Shown here one piece after another: positions 33,521 through 44,200 of a stretch of 64,000 nucleotides of DNA. The translations under genes and the position numbers were made by a program. The notes below the pieces were generated by a model, which searched no databases, was not told the origin of the DNA, and was given only the letters and a program-made list of their open reading frames with translations. Within the stretch, counting starts at the first letter, position 1. Each line of letters begins with the position of its first letter. The stretch is from Costus lasius (taxonomy: Eukaryota > Streptophyta > Magnoliopsida > Zingiberales > Costaceae), in NCBI GenBank assembly GCA_027563935.2, contig CM050453.2, positions 10,620,001 to 10,684,000 on the forward strand, written 5' to 3'.

Positions 33521-34916
33521 TGATGACATGTAAAAATATGATATTTTGTGACTCAATTTCATGCTTATTTTAGAGCATAATGCATGTTTCATCTCATTTA
33601 TTTACTCAAATGTTTAATATCTTTAAGAACCTTCACTTTTCCTCTATTTTATGAAAATGCAAGTATTTGACCTCAAAATCGATGGAATTTGGAGAATCTG
33701 AAGGTATGAGATGATTTCCCATGATGAGATGGAGCTACACGCCAAATTTCAGCCCAAACGGAGCCTTCTACATCATACACGGCCATGGGTGTGCATCCAT
33801 GCACGGCCGTGCATCATAAGTCGTCAAAATCCGCTTCACCGAGCCATACACGGGCATGGCCGTGCATCCGTGTATCGTTACGAACAGATTGATAGGCGTC
33901 CGGTATTTTGGCGATAACTTTCTATTCTGGGCTCGGAATTGGACGAAATTTTAGGGAGACCTTCCCAACTTAGCCACGAACGATTTGGGACCGAAATCAT
34001 CGGATTTGGGCAAGCAATGGGGGAGAACGAAGCGAAACGGCGACAACTTAGGGTTTTGGGCGATTTTTCGATCGGCGACACTGTTCCGGCTGGTTTCTCT
34101 CTTCGTTCCAACGTGGAGGATCACGCTGAGCCGTCTCCAATCAAAGATCTACCATTCCCCTTGGTTTGATTCAATTTTTATGAGAGATTCTATGTATTTA
34201 ACGATGTATATCATAGCGTAATCTTATTTTCGGGGTTTAGGCGTAGCCCACTGTAAGAATGCTTGATATTATGACTTGATCTATATATTTCTTCATTTAC
34301 CTTCGTTCTTATTCATGTCTAGGATGTTTTACTTTGTGTTTATGTACTAGTCATACGTATACATGCTTTAGATGATGTGGGAAGGACCGAGAGGAGAACC
34401 ACAGTCTTCGGAAACCCTTAGACTGGACTGGCAATTTCGTGTTGCGAGAGCACTCGAAAACACCCGAGGAACCCTAATCTTTCACATATCCCATTGGATT
34501 CGAATTAATCTGGGTAAGCCATGAGAGTAGGAGACTCGGGTTAAGTCGAATACCGGACCGTGTCCTGAGAGGGAGCGCGTCTGTACCCTAGGAAAGATTA
34601 CCTTGAGAACTTAGGTGAAACTTTATTTTAAAACTTTCAAGCTTTAATTTTCATGCGTTCTTCAGTGTGGTGAAACCTAAAACCCCGATCTTCTCTCATA
34701 ATCTTAAAACCCGTTTGCTTATTTCCTGCATTGTTTACTTTTAGTCCGCATTAGTTTAATTACTTGCTTTAGGATTAGTAACACTTCTACACCCTTTCGA
34801 TCACCTAGCTATTGATTAACCGATCAATTAGTACTTGACCCTAGTCCCTGTGGGTTCGATCTTTTTATTACGCGATAGACCGTGCACTTGCGGTAGCAGC
34901 CGTCTAGGCCCTATCA
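33521..34916 (+). repeat. Element B 3' LTR
   Basis: 1396 bp. H1 is at 34376-34403 with a 5-bp stem TGTGG/CCACA. Confidence 0.85.
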
Positions 34917-36140
34917 CTGAGCTTTTTTTATTCTTCTTGTTCTTCTTCCTGCCTGAAGGAACGGCAATGACGCCTTGGGAGTCCGCAAAGCTGGCACCTT
35001 CCTCCCCATCCTCCGCCTGGCTCATGCCCCCCCACTCGCTTTCATACAAAGCCTCTTGGCCGCATAACAATTCACCGGCCTCCACAGGAAATTCTAGTGA
35101 GTCCAGGTGCTGCTCCTCTATTATACCCATGTCCAGGTTCCTATCTTTCCTGGCTATCTCCAAGATAGTTTGTTCATTTGCATGTTGGTCCCCGGCTACT
35201 GTCTCCTTGCACCCTTTTCCTTTATCACTTGATGACCCCTCCGGTAGTATAGACTTAGATGATTCCGCCCTTGTAGAACCCTATATTTTATTTGACTTTT
35301 CCTTCCAGATTGTCTTCGTCCCCCCTTCTCCAATTTTGGGCAGACTTTTGAACTGTGCCCAAAACTTTTGCATTCGCCGCATCTTTGTGGGATAGATTCA
35401 TACTCGAAAAACAACTCGGAACCAGCGTCCCCATTTACCATCACCGTTAGGGAATCAGGATACTCAGCGCGCGCCTCCATCTCAACACAGACCCTAGTGA
35501 ATCCCAACTGAGATTTTGTGGCAGTGGCCTTGTCCATAAAGAGTGGTTTACCAAGGGCACTAGCCACCTGCCCAATGATTCCCGCCGACCATCATTTTAA
35601 TGGAAGATTTTTTATACGCACCCAGACCGGAACTGTCGACAAGTCCACCCGAACCAAGTCATCTTTGGGGTCCCACGGTTTTAAGAAAAGAATCTTTCCA
35701 AAAAAGAACCAAGGGCCCCCTTCGAGGACCTTCAATTTATCCTCCTCGCTACTGAATTTGAAAAGAATGAACCCCGCCGGAAGAGTGAACAGTTCCACCC
35801 CTCCTTTTGGACTCCAGAGCTGATTCGCCTTCTGCTCCAAGCTCAGGAAATTGGGTCTATACCCTAAGAAGTAGCCCACAAGTGTATTTTCCCAATATGC
35901 AATATTACTCGAAAGCTCCTCTTCTGGCGCCTTGATATCGAGGATTCCCTCATTTACTGTAACCTCCGAACTGGACAAGGAGCACAGTGATTCGTTCCCT
36001 GAAGACTTCGCAAACAGGGATCGCCACGAGCAGGACACAATCGGGGCAGTCTTCAGCGGGGGAAGTGAAGCTAGAGTACCCCCGGGTAACGGCATCCGTA
36101 CTACCCTACCGCCTTGGCTACTCGGTTTTGCGCCTGCCAT
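34917..36140 (-). pseudogene. LINE ORF1: DUF4283 / zinc-knuckle RNA-binding protein, interrupted
   Basis: Starts at 36140. The DUF4283-like region has NQLWSPKGGVELFTLPAGF, GGPWFFFGKILFLKPW and VPVWVRIKNLP; a knuckle near 35400 reads CGECKSFGHSSKVC (CX2CX4HX4C). It binds LINE RNA in the ribonucleoprotein by family analogy. An in-frame TGA sits at 35589-35591, and a frame change separates 35196 from the next segment. The Lys/Asn-rich tail is cut at 34917 by element B and resumes in frame at 26513, ending at 26447. Confidence 0.75.
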
Positions 36141-36610
36141 GTCCGCAGCAAGCCCTAGCGCAACCGGAACGCCAGAAGACCCAGCGGACTAGGACGACGA
36201 CAGAGGATGAAACCCAACCTCCCCGAGACCCACCCCGCACCACAGACTTGTGAATGGGGTGGATGGGGAGAAGCCGAACCCGGGGGGAGGCCCCAAAAAC
36301 ACAAACGTGCCGAACTCCGACCCACTAGTATATAGTAACCCAACCAGAAATATAGTTATAGCGCAGGAAGCAAGCACATGGGCAACGAAAACACCGGCCA
36401 AAGCTGAAACGGGGAACTCAGAGGTATACCCGGCATGGAGGAGGAGAAGATCCTGGACGCTGGCCGAATTCGCCCCTTCAGATCGACGCTGCGATGTCCC
36501 CGCCCCTCCCACCAGAACCAGGGCACCAAGGATGGCCCACCCAGGACCGCCGCCGGCCAGACGGACAGCGCCGGCGCGCCGGGACGAGGCCCTAAGATCG
36601 CCCAAACAGT
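34917..36610 (-). mobile_element. Plant L1-type LINE, 5' part (5' UTR and ORF1)
   Basis: The continuation of the LINE at 22187-26513 on the other side of element B. The 5' untranslated part (36141 to about 36610) is GC-rich. The exact 5' end is estimated from the switch to AT-rich DNA. Confidence 0.75.
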
Positions 36611-37117
36611 CACTAGTTAAGAGCATATATTATCGACATATACAACAAGAATGACAGTGCCATAATTTGAGTAATAAATAAAAATAGAATGATCTACTCT
36701 ACTTTGTCATAAACCAACAAATTCCATCACCTAAGAGAATTTGTAGAACCACGAGCGAGGACTCAATTTTTTGCCATATATAGCTTTGTGCAGCGTAAAA
36801 ACCAACTCCCCCTAAGCAAGCGTTAAAACCAACTCCCCCTAAGCAACGGACCAAGGAGGTTACTCCATGTAGTCATCCTCATGAAGATTGCCATGCAGAA
36901 ATGCATTAGTAACATACATCTAATGGGGTTTCCATTGACGATTATAATAGCAAGTGAAAAAATAGCCAAACAAAATTAAGACAACCCACCAGCAAGAAGA
37001 TATCACAATAGTCAATGCCATAGATAAGAGAAAATCCTTTGGCTGTAAGACATGCATTACAATAGGCAACTGAACCATCGAGATTGTATTTCCTTGCAAA
37101 TATCCGATGGCAAAGAA

Positions 37118-37281
37118 CAAGGTTTAAAATCTCGATTTGAGCCGTCCAAAATTTTCGGTTTGTATCAATCCATGATGAGTTCGATTTTACTGTAGCACTA
37201 TGTTAATACAATCAATTTCACTATAGCATACCAAACAGTCTAGACTGATACACCAATTTTGTACTAGTTTTTCAAACCTTG
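37118..37281. mobile_element. hAT-like MITE (CAAGG family), copy 3
   Basis: 164 bp, ends CAAGGTTTAAAATC and GTTTTTCAAACCTTG, flanked by GCAAAGAA (37110-37117) and GCAAGGAA (37282-37289), an 8-bp duplication with one mismatch. Inserted in the copia remnant. Confidence 0.85.
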
Positions 37282-38640
37282 GCAAGGAACAATGTGTGTG
37301 CCAGGTGGACGAAAACCTAGAGACCATATGTGACGAGAATGCAAGATAAACAACCTGGCATCCATAGCATCTTTCCATTCGGAATAAGTATAGCCTGAGA
37401 GTAAGATTTAGGCATAGCAACAAAGGAGAGGCAAATGGAGAAAACACATAACATGGAGATAAATAAAGAAATAAAACATAATTAGAAATAGGATAAGAGA
37501 ATAAAGAGAGGAAATGAAACATAGTTAGAAATAGGATAAAAGGATAATGAATGCTTGCCTTTGCATAAAGCGATGGGTAGATCAAGATGGGATTGCCAAA
37601 GGGTGAGCTCAAGTGCAACGATGATAAACCTATAAAAGGAGAACGGGAGGTGGGGAGGGTGAATCGCATGGGATTGGTGCAGGAAGAGGAAGTGAAAAGG
37701 AGGGTGCGCTAGGAGAACTTGGAGGCTAAGTAAAAAGGTTCAAGTTTCATCAAAGGTAACATAAGGACTTGCATCGAACAAGGTCAAAATATTGATGCCC
37801 TTTTTTACTCCAAGAATACCCAAGGAATACACAACTAGTCGCCCTTGGACTCGATTTATATGATTCAAGACCTAGAACTGAACATAGTGGTGCATCCAAA
37901 GATTCAAGTAAGTGGCAAAGGATTATATGATAGAAATAGAACTGACAATGAAGACTTGCCATCAAGTGAGAATAGAATCAAGCCAAAAGCAATGAGGGAC
38001 CTGCATTTGAATAGTATAGTACAAGCAACATTTAATACATGTTTATTTATATGCTCAGCATCACCATTTTGAGCAGAAGTATAAGCACATATATTTTGAT
38101 ATAAAATTCCATGAGAATGACATAACAAAGTAAATTTAGAGTGAAGAAACTCAAGTGCATAACCAGTATGTAATATTGGTAATGAACTACCAAATTTAGT
38201 TTTAATTTCAGCATACAAGTTTTGGAGTACATGAAAGGTTTTAGACTAATGTTTCTAGCATATAACACAAATACGTGAAAGTAGTTATTGAGAAAACTAA
38301 TAAAATAACAATAACCATCTCGACGTTGAATGAACCAAGTGAAGGAGGTGCTTACTCTTGATAGTAGCCCTAGCTAGGAGAGAAGCCTGATGATGTTTAC
38401 CAAATTGACAACCTCATAGGTGAATGACGTACAAGACTTCAAAGACAAAGGGTATTGAACACAAATAAAAGACGGATGACCAAAAAGGTAATGCCACTAA
38501 AGCAGTAAGATGTAGATGGAAGACAAGGCGTGAGGAAAATGGGAGATGGTGTTTAGGTGATTAGGACATAGATGTCATCGCAACTAGGTCCCCCACCAAT
38601 CATTGTCTTCATTCTGAGGTCCTGAAACAAGCAATGAGAT

Positions 38641-39466
38641 CAAGGTTGTCAAACACATTTTTCTACCTAGGGGTGGTAGAGGTGGGCCTGTAAGATCCTA
38701 CTATTTTATGAAATAAATATTATTTTATATAATTATCATATCCAAAGAAAAAAATAGTAGCTTATATCACATCTAAATTCAAGAGATAGTACAAGGACAT
38801 TAACAAGTTTATTTTTTACTATTATTAAAATACCATATAAACCATGGTTTTAGGTACTAATTCATATGGGGCAATACTCCTTGTCTTTATCAGTTAGAGA
38901 TATAATGAATGCAAGTACAGTATGTGTTAGTATGATTGTTATCAGTACGTTTGTGCTAGTACACCTATTATATACTAGTTTTACACTAGACCGATACACT
39001 AGTATGAATTAAGATTGAAAATCCTAATATAAACCAAGTATTAATAAATAGTTATTATTAAAGTACATATGAAATAAGATGAAAGATACTAATTTCATAT
39101 GAAATGAAATCATTCATTAGTGAGGATATAGCCTGCTAATAATAAAGATCGAGAAAAACATGATTATTTTTAGTGGTTCTGAAAATAGAAAAAGAACCAA
39201 TAAAACCAATGATAATATTACCGTGGAGAGAATAGAGAGTGGGAGAGCAAAGAATGTGTCGTTAAACTATAACAATTGTAAGCAACTGATGTTGGAGTAT
39301 TACATATATGCTATTGACTCAGTGAACTCGGGTAAACTAACATGGGTTAACTCGAGAGTTTAGCTAAGTTTACTAAATATTTGATCCTAAACTTGAGTTA
39401 ACTCGCTGGAGCTATTTAAGAATGTAGAATCATAGGATTATATGAGTTCACTCACTAGTTTGACAT
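38641..39466. mobile_element. Probable hAT-like insertion in the copia remnant
   Basis: It begins CAAGGTTGTCAAACAC and ends near GTTTGACAT. It separates two stretches that are adjacent in the intact copia (44030/44047). Flanks AATGAGAT/TATGAGAA agree at six of eight positions. Its TTGTCA terminus and GTAAGATCCTAC word resemble the 802-bp element at 62144-62945. It carries a nested MITE at 38843-39026. Confidence 0.5.
38843..39026. mobile_element. hAT-like MITE, copy 4 (nested)
   Basis: 184 bp, CATGGTTTTAGGTACTAATTC...TTGAAAATCCTA, with a perfect 8-bp duplication ATATAAAC (38835-38842 and 39027-39034). The interior has the ACTAGACCGATACACTAG content typical of the CAAGG family here. Confidence 0.75.
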
Positions 39467-39860
39467 TATGAGAAGGGAAAAAGATTTCACTGGCATTATA
39501 TTTGCTTGTAAATGCACAATTGAAAATAGGTTGATAGGAAATTGAGAAATGTAGAGGATATCATGATGTATAAGGGTTGAATTAAGTTGAATAGTGCCAC
39601 CATCCATAACATGAACAAGGAAACCATTAGTAATGAAAATTAGGGAGCACTAACCTTGATTAAACAAGATGAAACAAAGAACATTTACATGTCATATCAA
39701 AGGGGACATGAAAATAAATTATCCATATTGTTCCAAAAAAGCAAGAGAAGCTATACCCAATGCAATAGTAGATGCCATAAGAGTCATGGAGGATGTCATC
39801 CCCGATGAGGTAAACTGAAGAAAGAGCTCATGCTCAAAAGTTAGCATAGTTACAATCATA

Positions 39861-40362
39861 GGCTCTGTTTGGCATAACTGGTCAGCTGCTTTTGCTCGTT
39901 AAAAATAGTAGATTTTTGAAAAGTTAGAGTGTTTGCAAGCTGCTTGAGCATGGGTTTGGAAAAGCTAGGAAGGAGCTGCTTTCTAACTATTTTTCTTTTT
40001 TATCCCATGTTCACACCTACATTCATGTCTTTTTTATGATAAAATTATTTTTTAAAATTATTAAATCTAAAATTATTTTCTATTATTATTTAAAATTTTC
40101 TCTTTCATAAAAAATTAATCAAAAATTAATATTATTTTAATAAAAATTATTAAAATTATTATTATTAAATTTAATTTTAAATTAAAAATTATTTATTACT
40201 ATTATTTTAGTTTTACTTTTAAAATTTTTTTATTTTTAAAATATTATATTTTAAAAAAAAAAGTTGACCAGCAAAACAGTTTAGCCAAACACCTATCAAC
40301 TTTTCAACTAGTACTTTTTCAAACAGCAAAAGCTAAAAGTTTCAGCTATGCCAAATGAAGCC
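39861..40362. mobile_element. PIF/Harbinger (Tourist-like) MITE 1
   Basis: 502 bp with inverted ends GGCTCTGTTTGGCATAACTG / GGCTTCATTTGGCATAGCTG and a 3-bp direct repeat ATA on both sides. The middle is extremely AT-rich, with no transposase. Three-bp duplications and GGCTCTGTTTGG-like ends are typical of Tourist elements. Confidence 0.75.
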
Positions 40363-41055
40363 ATAATCTTCAGCACGGCTTTATCGGAGTAATAAAAAAT
40401 ATCAATCCCATGCTAATCATAATTTCTCTAACTAGGCAAACCGAATAAATTAAAGTTGAACAAATAACTACTAAGGCTCTGTTTACTTCAAGGGAAAGAA
40501 AAATAGAGGGAAAAGAAAATAGGAAAGAAAGGACAAGAGGAAGAAGGGAAAAGGTAAATTACATGATTCGCCTGTGATTCAAAAAGAAGAAGAAAGAAGG
40601 GAAAGGAGAGGAGAAAAAGTGGGTGAATGGCAAGGGCGGTAGGCAACTGGCGGCAGGCCGCATGCGGCAGGTTGTGAGGCAAGTGGGGAAGGCATGTAGT
40701 GGACGACGTGGCAGGTGGGGCAGGCAAGAGAGGAGGGAGGGGGTGAGCTCCATGTGGAGAGGAGGGAGGAGAGGGAGAGGAGAGGGATGGGGTGAGGTCG
40801 CCGAGGGGGTTGAGCTCCAGGTGGAGAGGAGGGAAGGCGAGGCGGGTGGGCGGAGAGGGAGAGGAGAGGGACGGGGCGAGGACGAGGTCGCTTGAAGGAC
40901 ACGAGCTCCGGATGGAGAGGAGAGAAGGCGAGGCAGGCAGGTGTAGAGGAGGGAGGAGAGGGACGGGGTGAGGTCACCGGAGGGAGGCATGCAGTGGCAA
41001 GGGGGGCGATGGGTAGACAATGCAGTTTTTCCTTCCCCTTTCTGCCCAAATTGGG

Positions 41056-41190
41056 AGTTAGAATAATGAACCAGCAAAAACTAGGTATTCCATCAGGGTA
41101 ACACCCTTTTACATATGAGTTATAGGGTTAACGGGTAAAGTAAGTAGAGACCCTAAAACCATTAACCTAATAACAATTGTTACACCAACA
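41056..41190 (-). repeat. Copia 3' LTR
   Basis: 135 bp, next to the polypurine tract. Confidence 0.9.
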
Positions 41191-41202
41191 CTCCCCCTCA
41201 AG
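41191..41202 (-). other. Copia polypurine tract
   Basis: CTTGAGGGGGAG on the minus strand, directly 5' of the TGTTGG LTR start. It overlaps the last codons of the polyprotein frame. Confidence 0.85.
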
Positions 41203-44200
41203 CTGGAGAGAAGATATTGATTAGACCCAGCTTGTTACACAAATTCTTAATTCTGGTTGACCCCAAAGCCTTGGTGAAAATATCGGCAACCTGATCCTCG
41301 GATTTCAAATATGGAGTAGTGACGAGTTTGTTTTTGATAGCTTCCTTGATGAAATGACAATCCACTTCTATGTGCTTCGTTCGTTCGTGGAAAACTGGAT
41401 TGTTGGCAATAAAGATAGCGGCCTGATTATCACAAAACATGTTCATTGGGCTAGGACAAATTATCCCACATTCTTGCAAGAAATTTCTTAACCAAAGCAT
41501 TTCGCAAACAGTGTGAGCCATGGCTCTATATTCTGCTTCGCAACTTGATCTTGCCACAACACTTTGTTTCTTGCTTCGCCACGTGACCAAGTTACCATCT
41601 AAGTAGGTGCAGTAACCAGAAATGGATTTCCTATCATCAATATTGCCAGCATAATCAGCATCAGAATAAGCCTCAATTCGAGTGTGTCCATTTTTACAAT
41701 ACTTCAATCCTTGACCAGGAGCACCTTTGATATACTGAACTACAAGCGTAGCTGCGTCCCAGTGACACTGTTTGGGATTTTGCATAAACTGGCTAATGAT
41801 GCCCACAGCATGAGAAATATCAGGTCGTGTAACAGTGAGATAGTTAAGTTTGCCTACCAGGCGACGATACCGAGTTGCATCAATGTATTCAGATTCTTCA
41901 TTATCACTATGCTTCTGGTTTGGAATTAAGGGGGTATCAACTGGCTTGCAGTCACTCATACCAATCTCATCCAGAAGATCTAAGACATATTTCCTTTGTG
42001 ATAGAAATACACAACCACGCTGATATGCTACTTCAATGCCCAAGAAGTATTTTGGTGTCCCTAAATTCTTAATCGAAAAATGGGACTGTAAGTGATTCTT
42101 AGTTTCCTCAATTCCCTGTCGATCATTCCCTGTAAGGAGCATGTCATCGACATAGACTGCCAAAATAGTGACACCACTCTTTGAACGACGAATGAAAATA
42201 GAGTGATCAGCTTGACTATGCCAAAACCCAAATGAGGTCATTATCTGTGAAAGTTTGTGAAACCATGCTCGTGGACTTTGCTTGAGGCCATATATGGATT
42301 TATGCAATTTGCACACCATCTCCCCCTGAGCAACATAACCAGGAGGTTGCTCCATAAAAACTTCCTCAGTTAAATCACCATAAAGAAAGGCACTGGTAAC
42401 ATCCATTTGATGAAGAGACCACTGACCATTAACCGCAAGAGAAAACAAGGCGCGGACAGAGTTGAGACGTGCCACAGGAGAGAAGGTATCATGATAATCC
42501 AGACCATGAATTTGAGAGAAGCCCTTAGCAACTAAGCGAGCTTTGTGGCGAGCAAGAGAACCATCAGAATTAAACTTGACGGCAAACACCCAACGGCAGG
42601 GTACAACACGAGCACCAGGCGGGAGAGGAACCAAGGTCCAGGTGTGTCTGGCCTGAAGGACAGTCATCTCAGCATCCATAGCCTGCTTCCAGTGAGGTAA
42701 TGACATAGCCTGCAAGGGAGAAGTAGGCAACGAGACCGAGGACAAGGCAACAGAAAAACCACGAAAAGAAGATGACAAATGATCGTAAGAAACATAATGA
42801 GAAACAGAGTAATGAGAAGCATGGCGCTTGCCTTTACGCAGGGCAATAGGTAGGCTATCGTCAGGAACCGCCGACGAAGGAGGCGCGGCAGGAGGAGGCC
42901 GGGGGCGTCGATGATAAACCTGCAAGGTACCAACAGAAGGACCGGGAGGAGAGGAAGTAGAAACTGGAGGTGAAGTTGGGAGGATGACAGGAACAGGAAG
43001 AAGACCGGAAGAAGAGGAGGGCGAAGAAACAGGAGACGTATCAGAAGAGAAAAAAGAGCGAGACTCATCAAAGGTAACATCGATGCTGGTAAAGAGGCGG
43101 CCACTGGAAGGATCAAAACAACGATAGCCCTTCTGAGTCCGAGAATACCCAAGAAAAACACACCGAGTAGCACGGGGGCTTAGCTTGTCAACACCCGGAC
43201 CAAGAGCGTGGACATAACACAGACACCCAAACACCCGAGGAGGGAGAGGAAAAGGAGTCTGAGCAGGAAATAAAAGAGAGAAAGGGGAACTCCCATTTAA
43301 AACCGGAGTAGGAACACGATTAATCAGAAACGAGGCAGTCAGAACCGCATCAGCCCAATAGGAGCGAGGTACCTTCATGTGAAACAATAAGGTACGAGCA
43401 ACGTCGAGAAGATGACGGTTCTTACGCTCAGCAACACCATTTTGGGAAGAAGTATAACTACAAGTAGTTTGGTGGACAATGCCATGGGAACGACAAAAAG
43501 ACTGAAAGAAAGTACTAGTGTATTCCAAAGCATTATCAGAACGCAAAACTTTAACAGGAACACCAAACTGAGTTTTAATTTCAGCACAAAAGTTGCAAAA
43601 GACATCAAACAGTTCAGACCGCTTAGACAAAATATAACACCAACAGACTCTAGAGAAATCGTCTATAAAAGTAACAAAGTACTTGTGGCCATCACGGCCA
43701 GGTACAGGACTCGGACCCCAGATGTCGGAGTGAACAAGATGAAACGGGTGGAGACTGCGAGAGGTGGAAGCGGACGGCAAGGAGGTCCGATGATGTTTAC
43801 CCAGTTCACACGCATCACAACGAAGAGACGGCCGTGATGGTAGGGATAGAACATGTTGTAGACGTGCAGCAGAAGGATGGCCAAGACGGTAGTGCCAGAG
43901 CAGAGGAGAAACAGCAGCGGAAGATAGAGCCTGAGGTACCGCAGATGGAAGAAGAGTGTAGATACCACCCCGCCTAGGCCCCCCACCAATCGTCTGCTTC
44001 GTTCGGAGGTCCTGAAACAAACAGTGAGAGGGTAAGAAAGTGACACTGCAATTGCAAGTTGCTGTGAAAGCACGAACTGAAAAAAGATTGACAGGAAAAG
44101 AAGGAATATATAACACATGAGAAAGGAGAATAGTGGAGGAGAAAAGAACAGTCCCAATTCCCATGACAGGTACTAAGGATCCGTCAGCAATAGCTACTGG

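Larger units (their letters stand above)
26514..34916 (+). mobile_element. Element B: Athila-like LTR retrotransposon lacking RT and integrase
   Basis: An 8.4-kb element with LTRs at 26514-27912 and 33521-34916 (TGATGACATG...CCCTATCA), flanked by CTAAG/CTGAG, an imperfect 5-bp target-site duplication. The PBS is a perfect Athila type. The interior has a broken gag-protease frame, then a palindromic cassette, a broken ATHILA ORF1 frame, a spacer and a PPT. No RT, RNase H or integrase motif is seen between them. It inserted into the 3' end of ORF1 of a minus-strand LINE. Confidence 0.85.
36790..39850 (-). pseudogene. Degenerate copia polyprotein remnant
   Basis: Matches the intact copia at 41.2-45.3 kb in order. 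The RT region at about 36830-37110 and 37290-37340 corresponds to 42320-42590. The integrase and hinge at about 37660-38400 include SPRATSCVFLGYSWSKKGHQYFD and the CAYTSAQNGDAEH segment. A GAG-pre-integrase piece at 38580-38630 corresponds to 43975-44020, and more follows at 39480-39850. Frameshifts and stops are frequent. Insertions sit at 37118-37281 and 38641-39466. A short tandem duplication of CCAACTCCCCCTAAGCAA lies at about 36800-36846. Confidence 0.7.

Noticed and set aside
22187..36650. Target-site duplication for the large LINE
   Set aside because: I compared the DNA next to the poly-A tract with the estimated 5' end and found no convincing repeat.
40488..41101. Minus-strand proline-rich frames of up to 172 codons
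   Set aside because: They are translations of purine-rich repeats inside a Tourist-like MITE.
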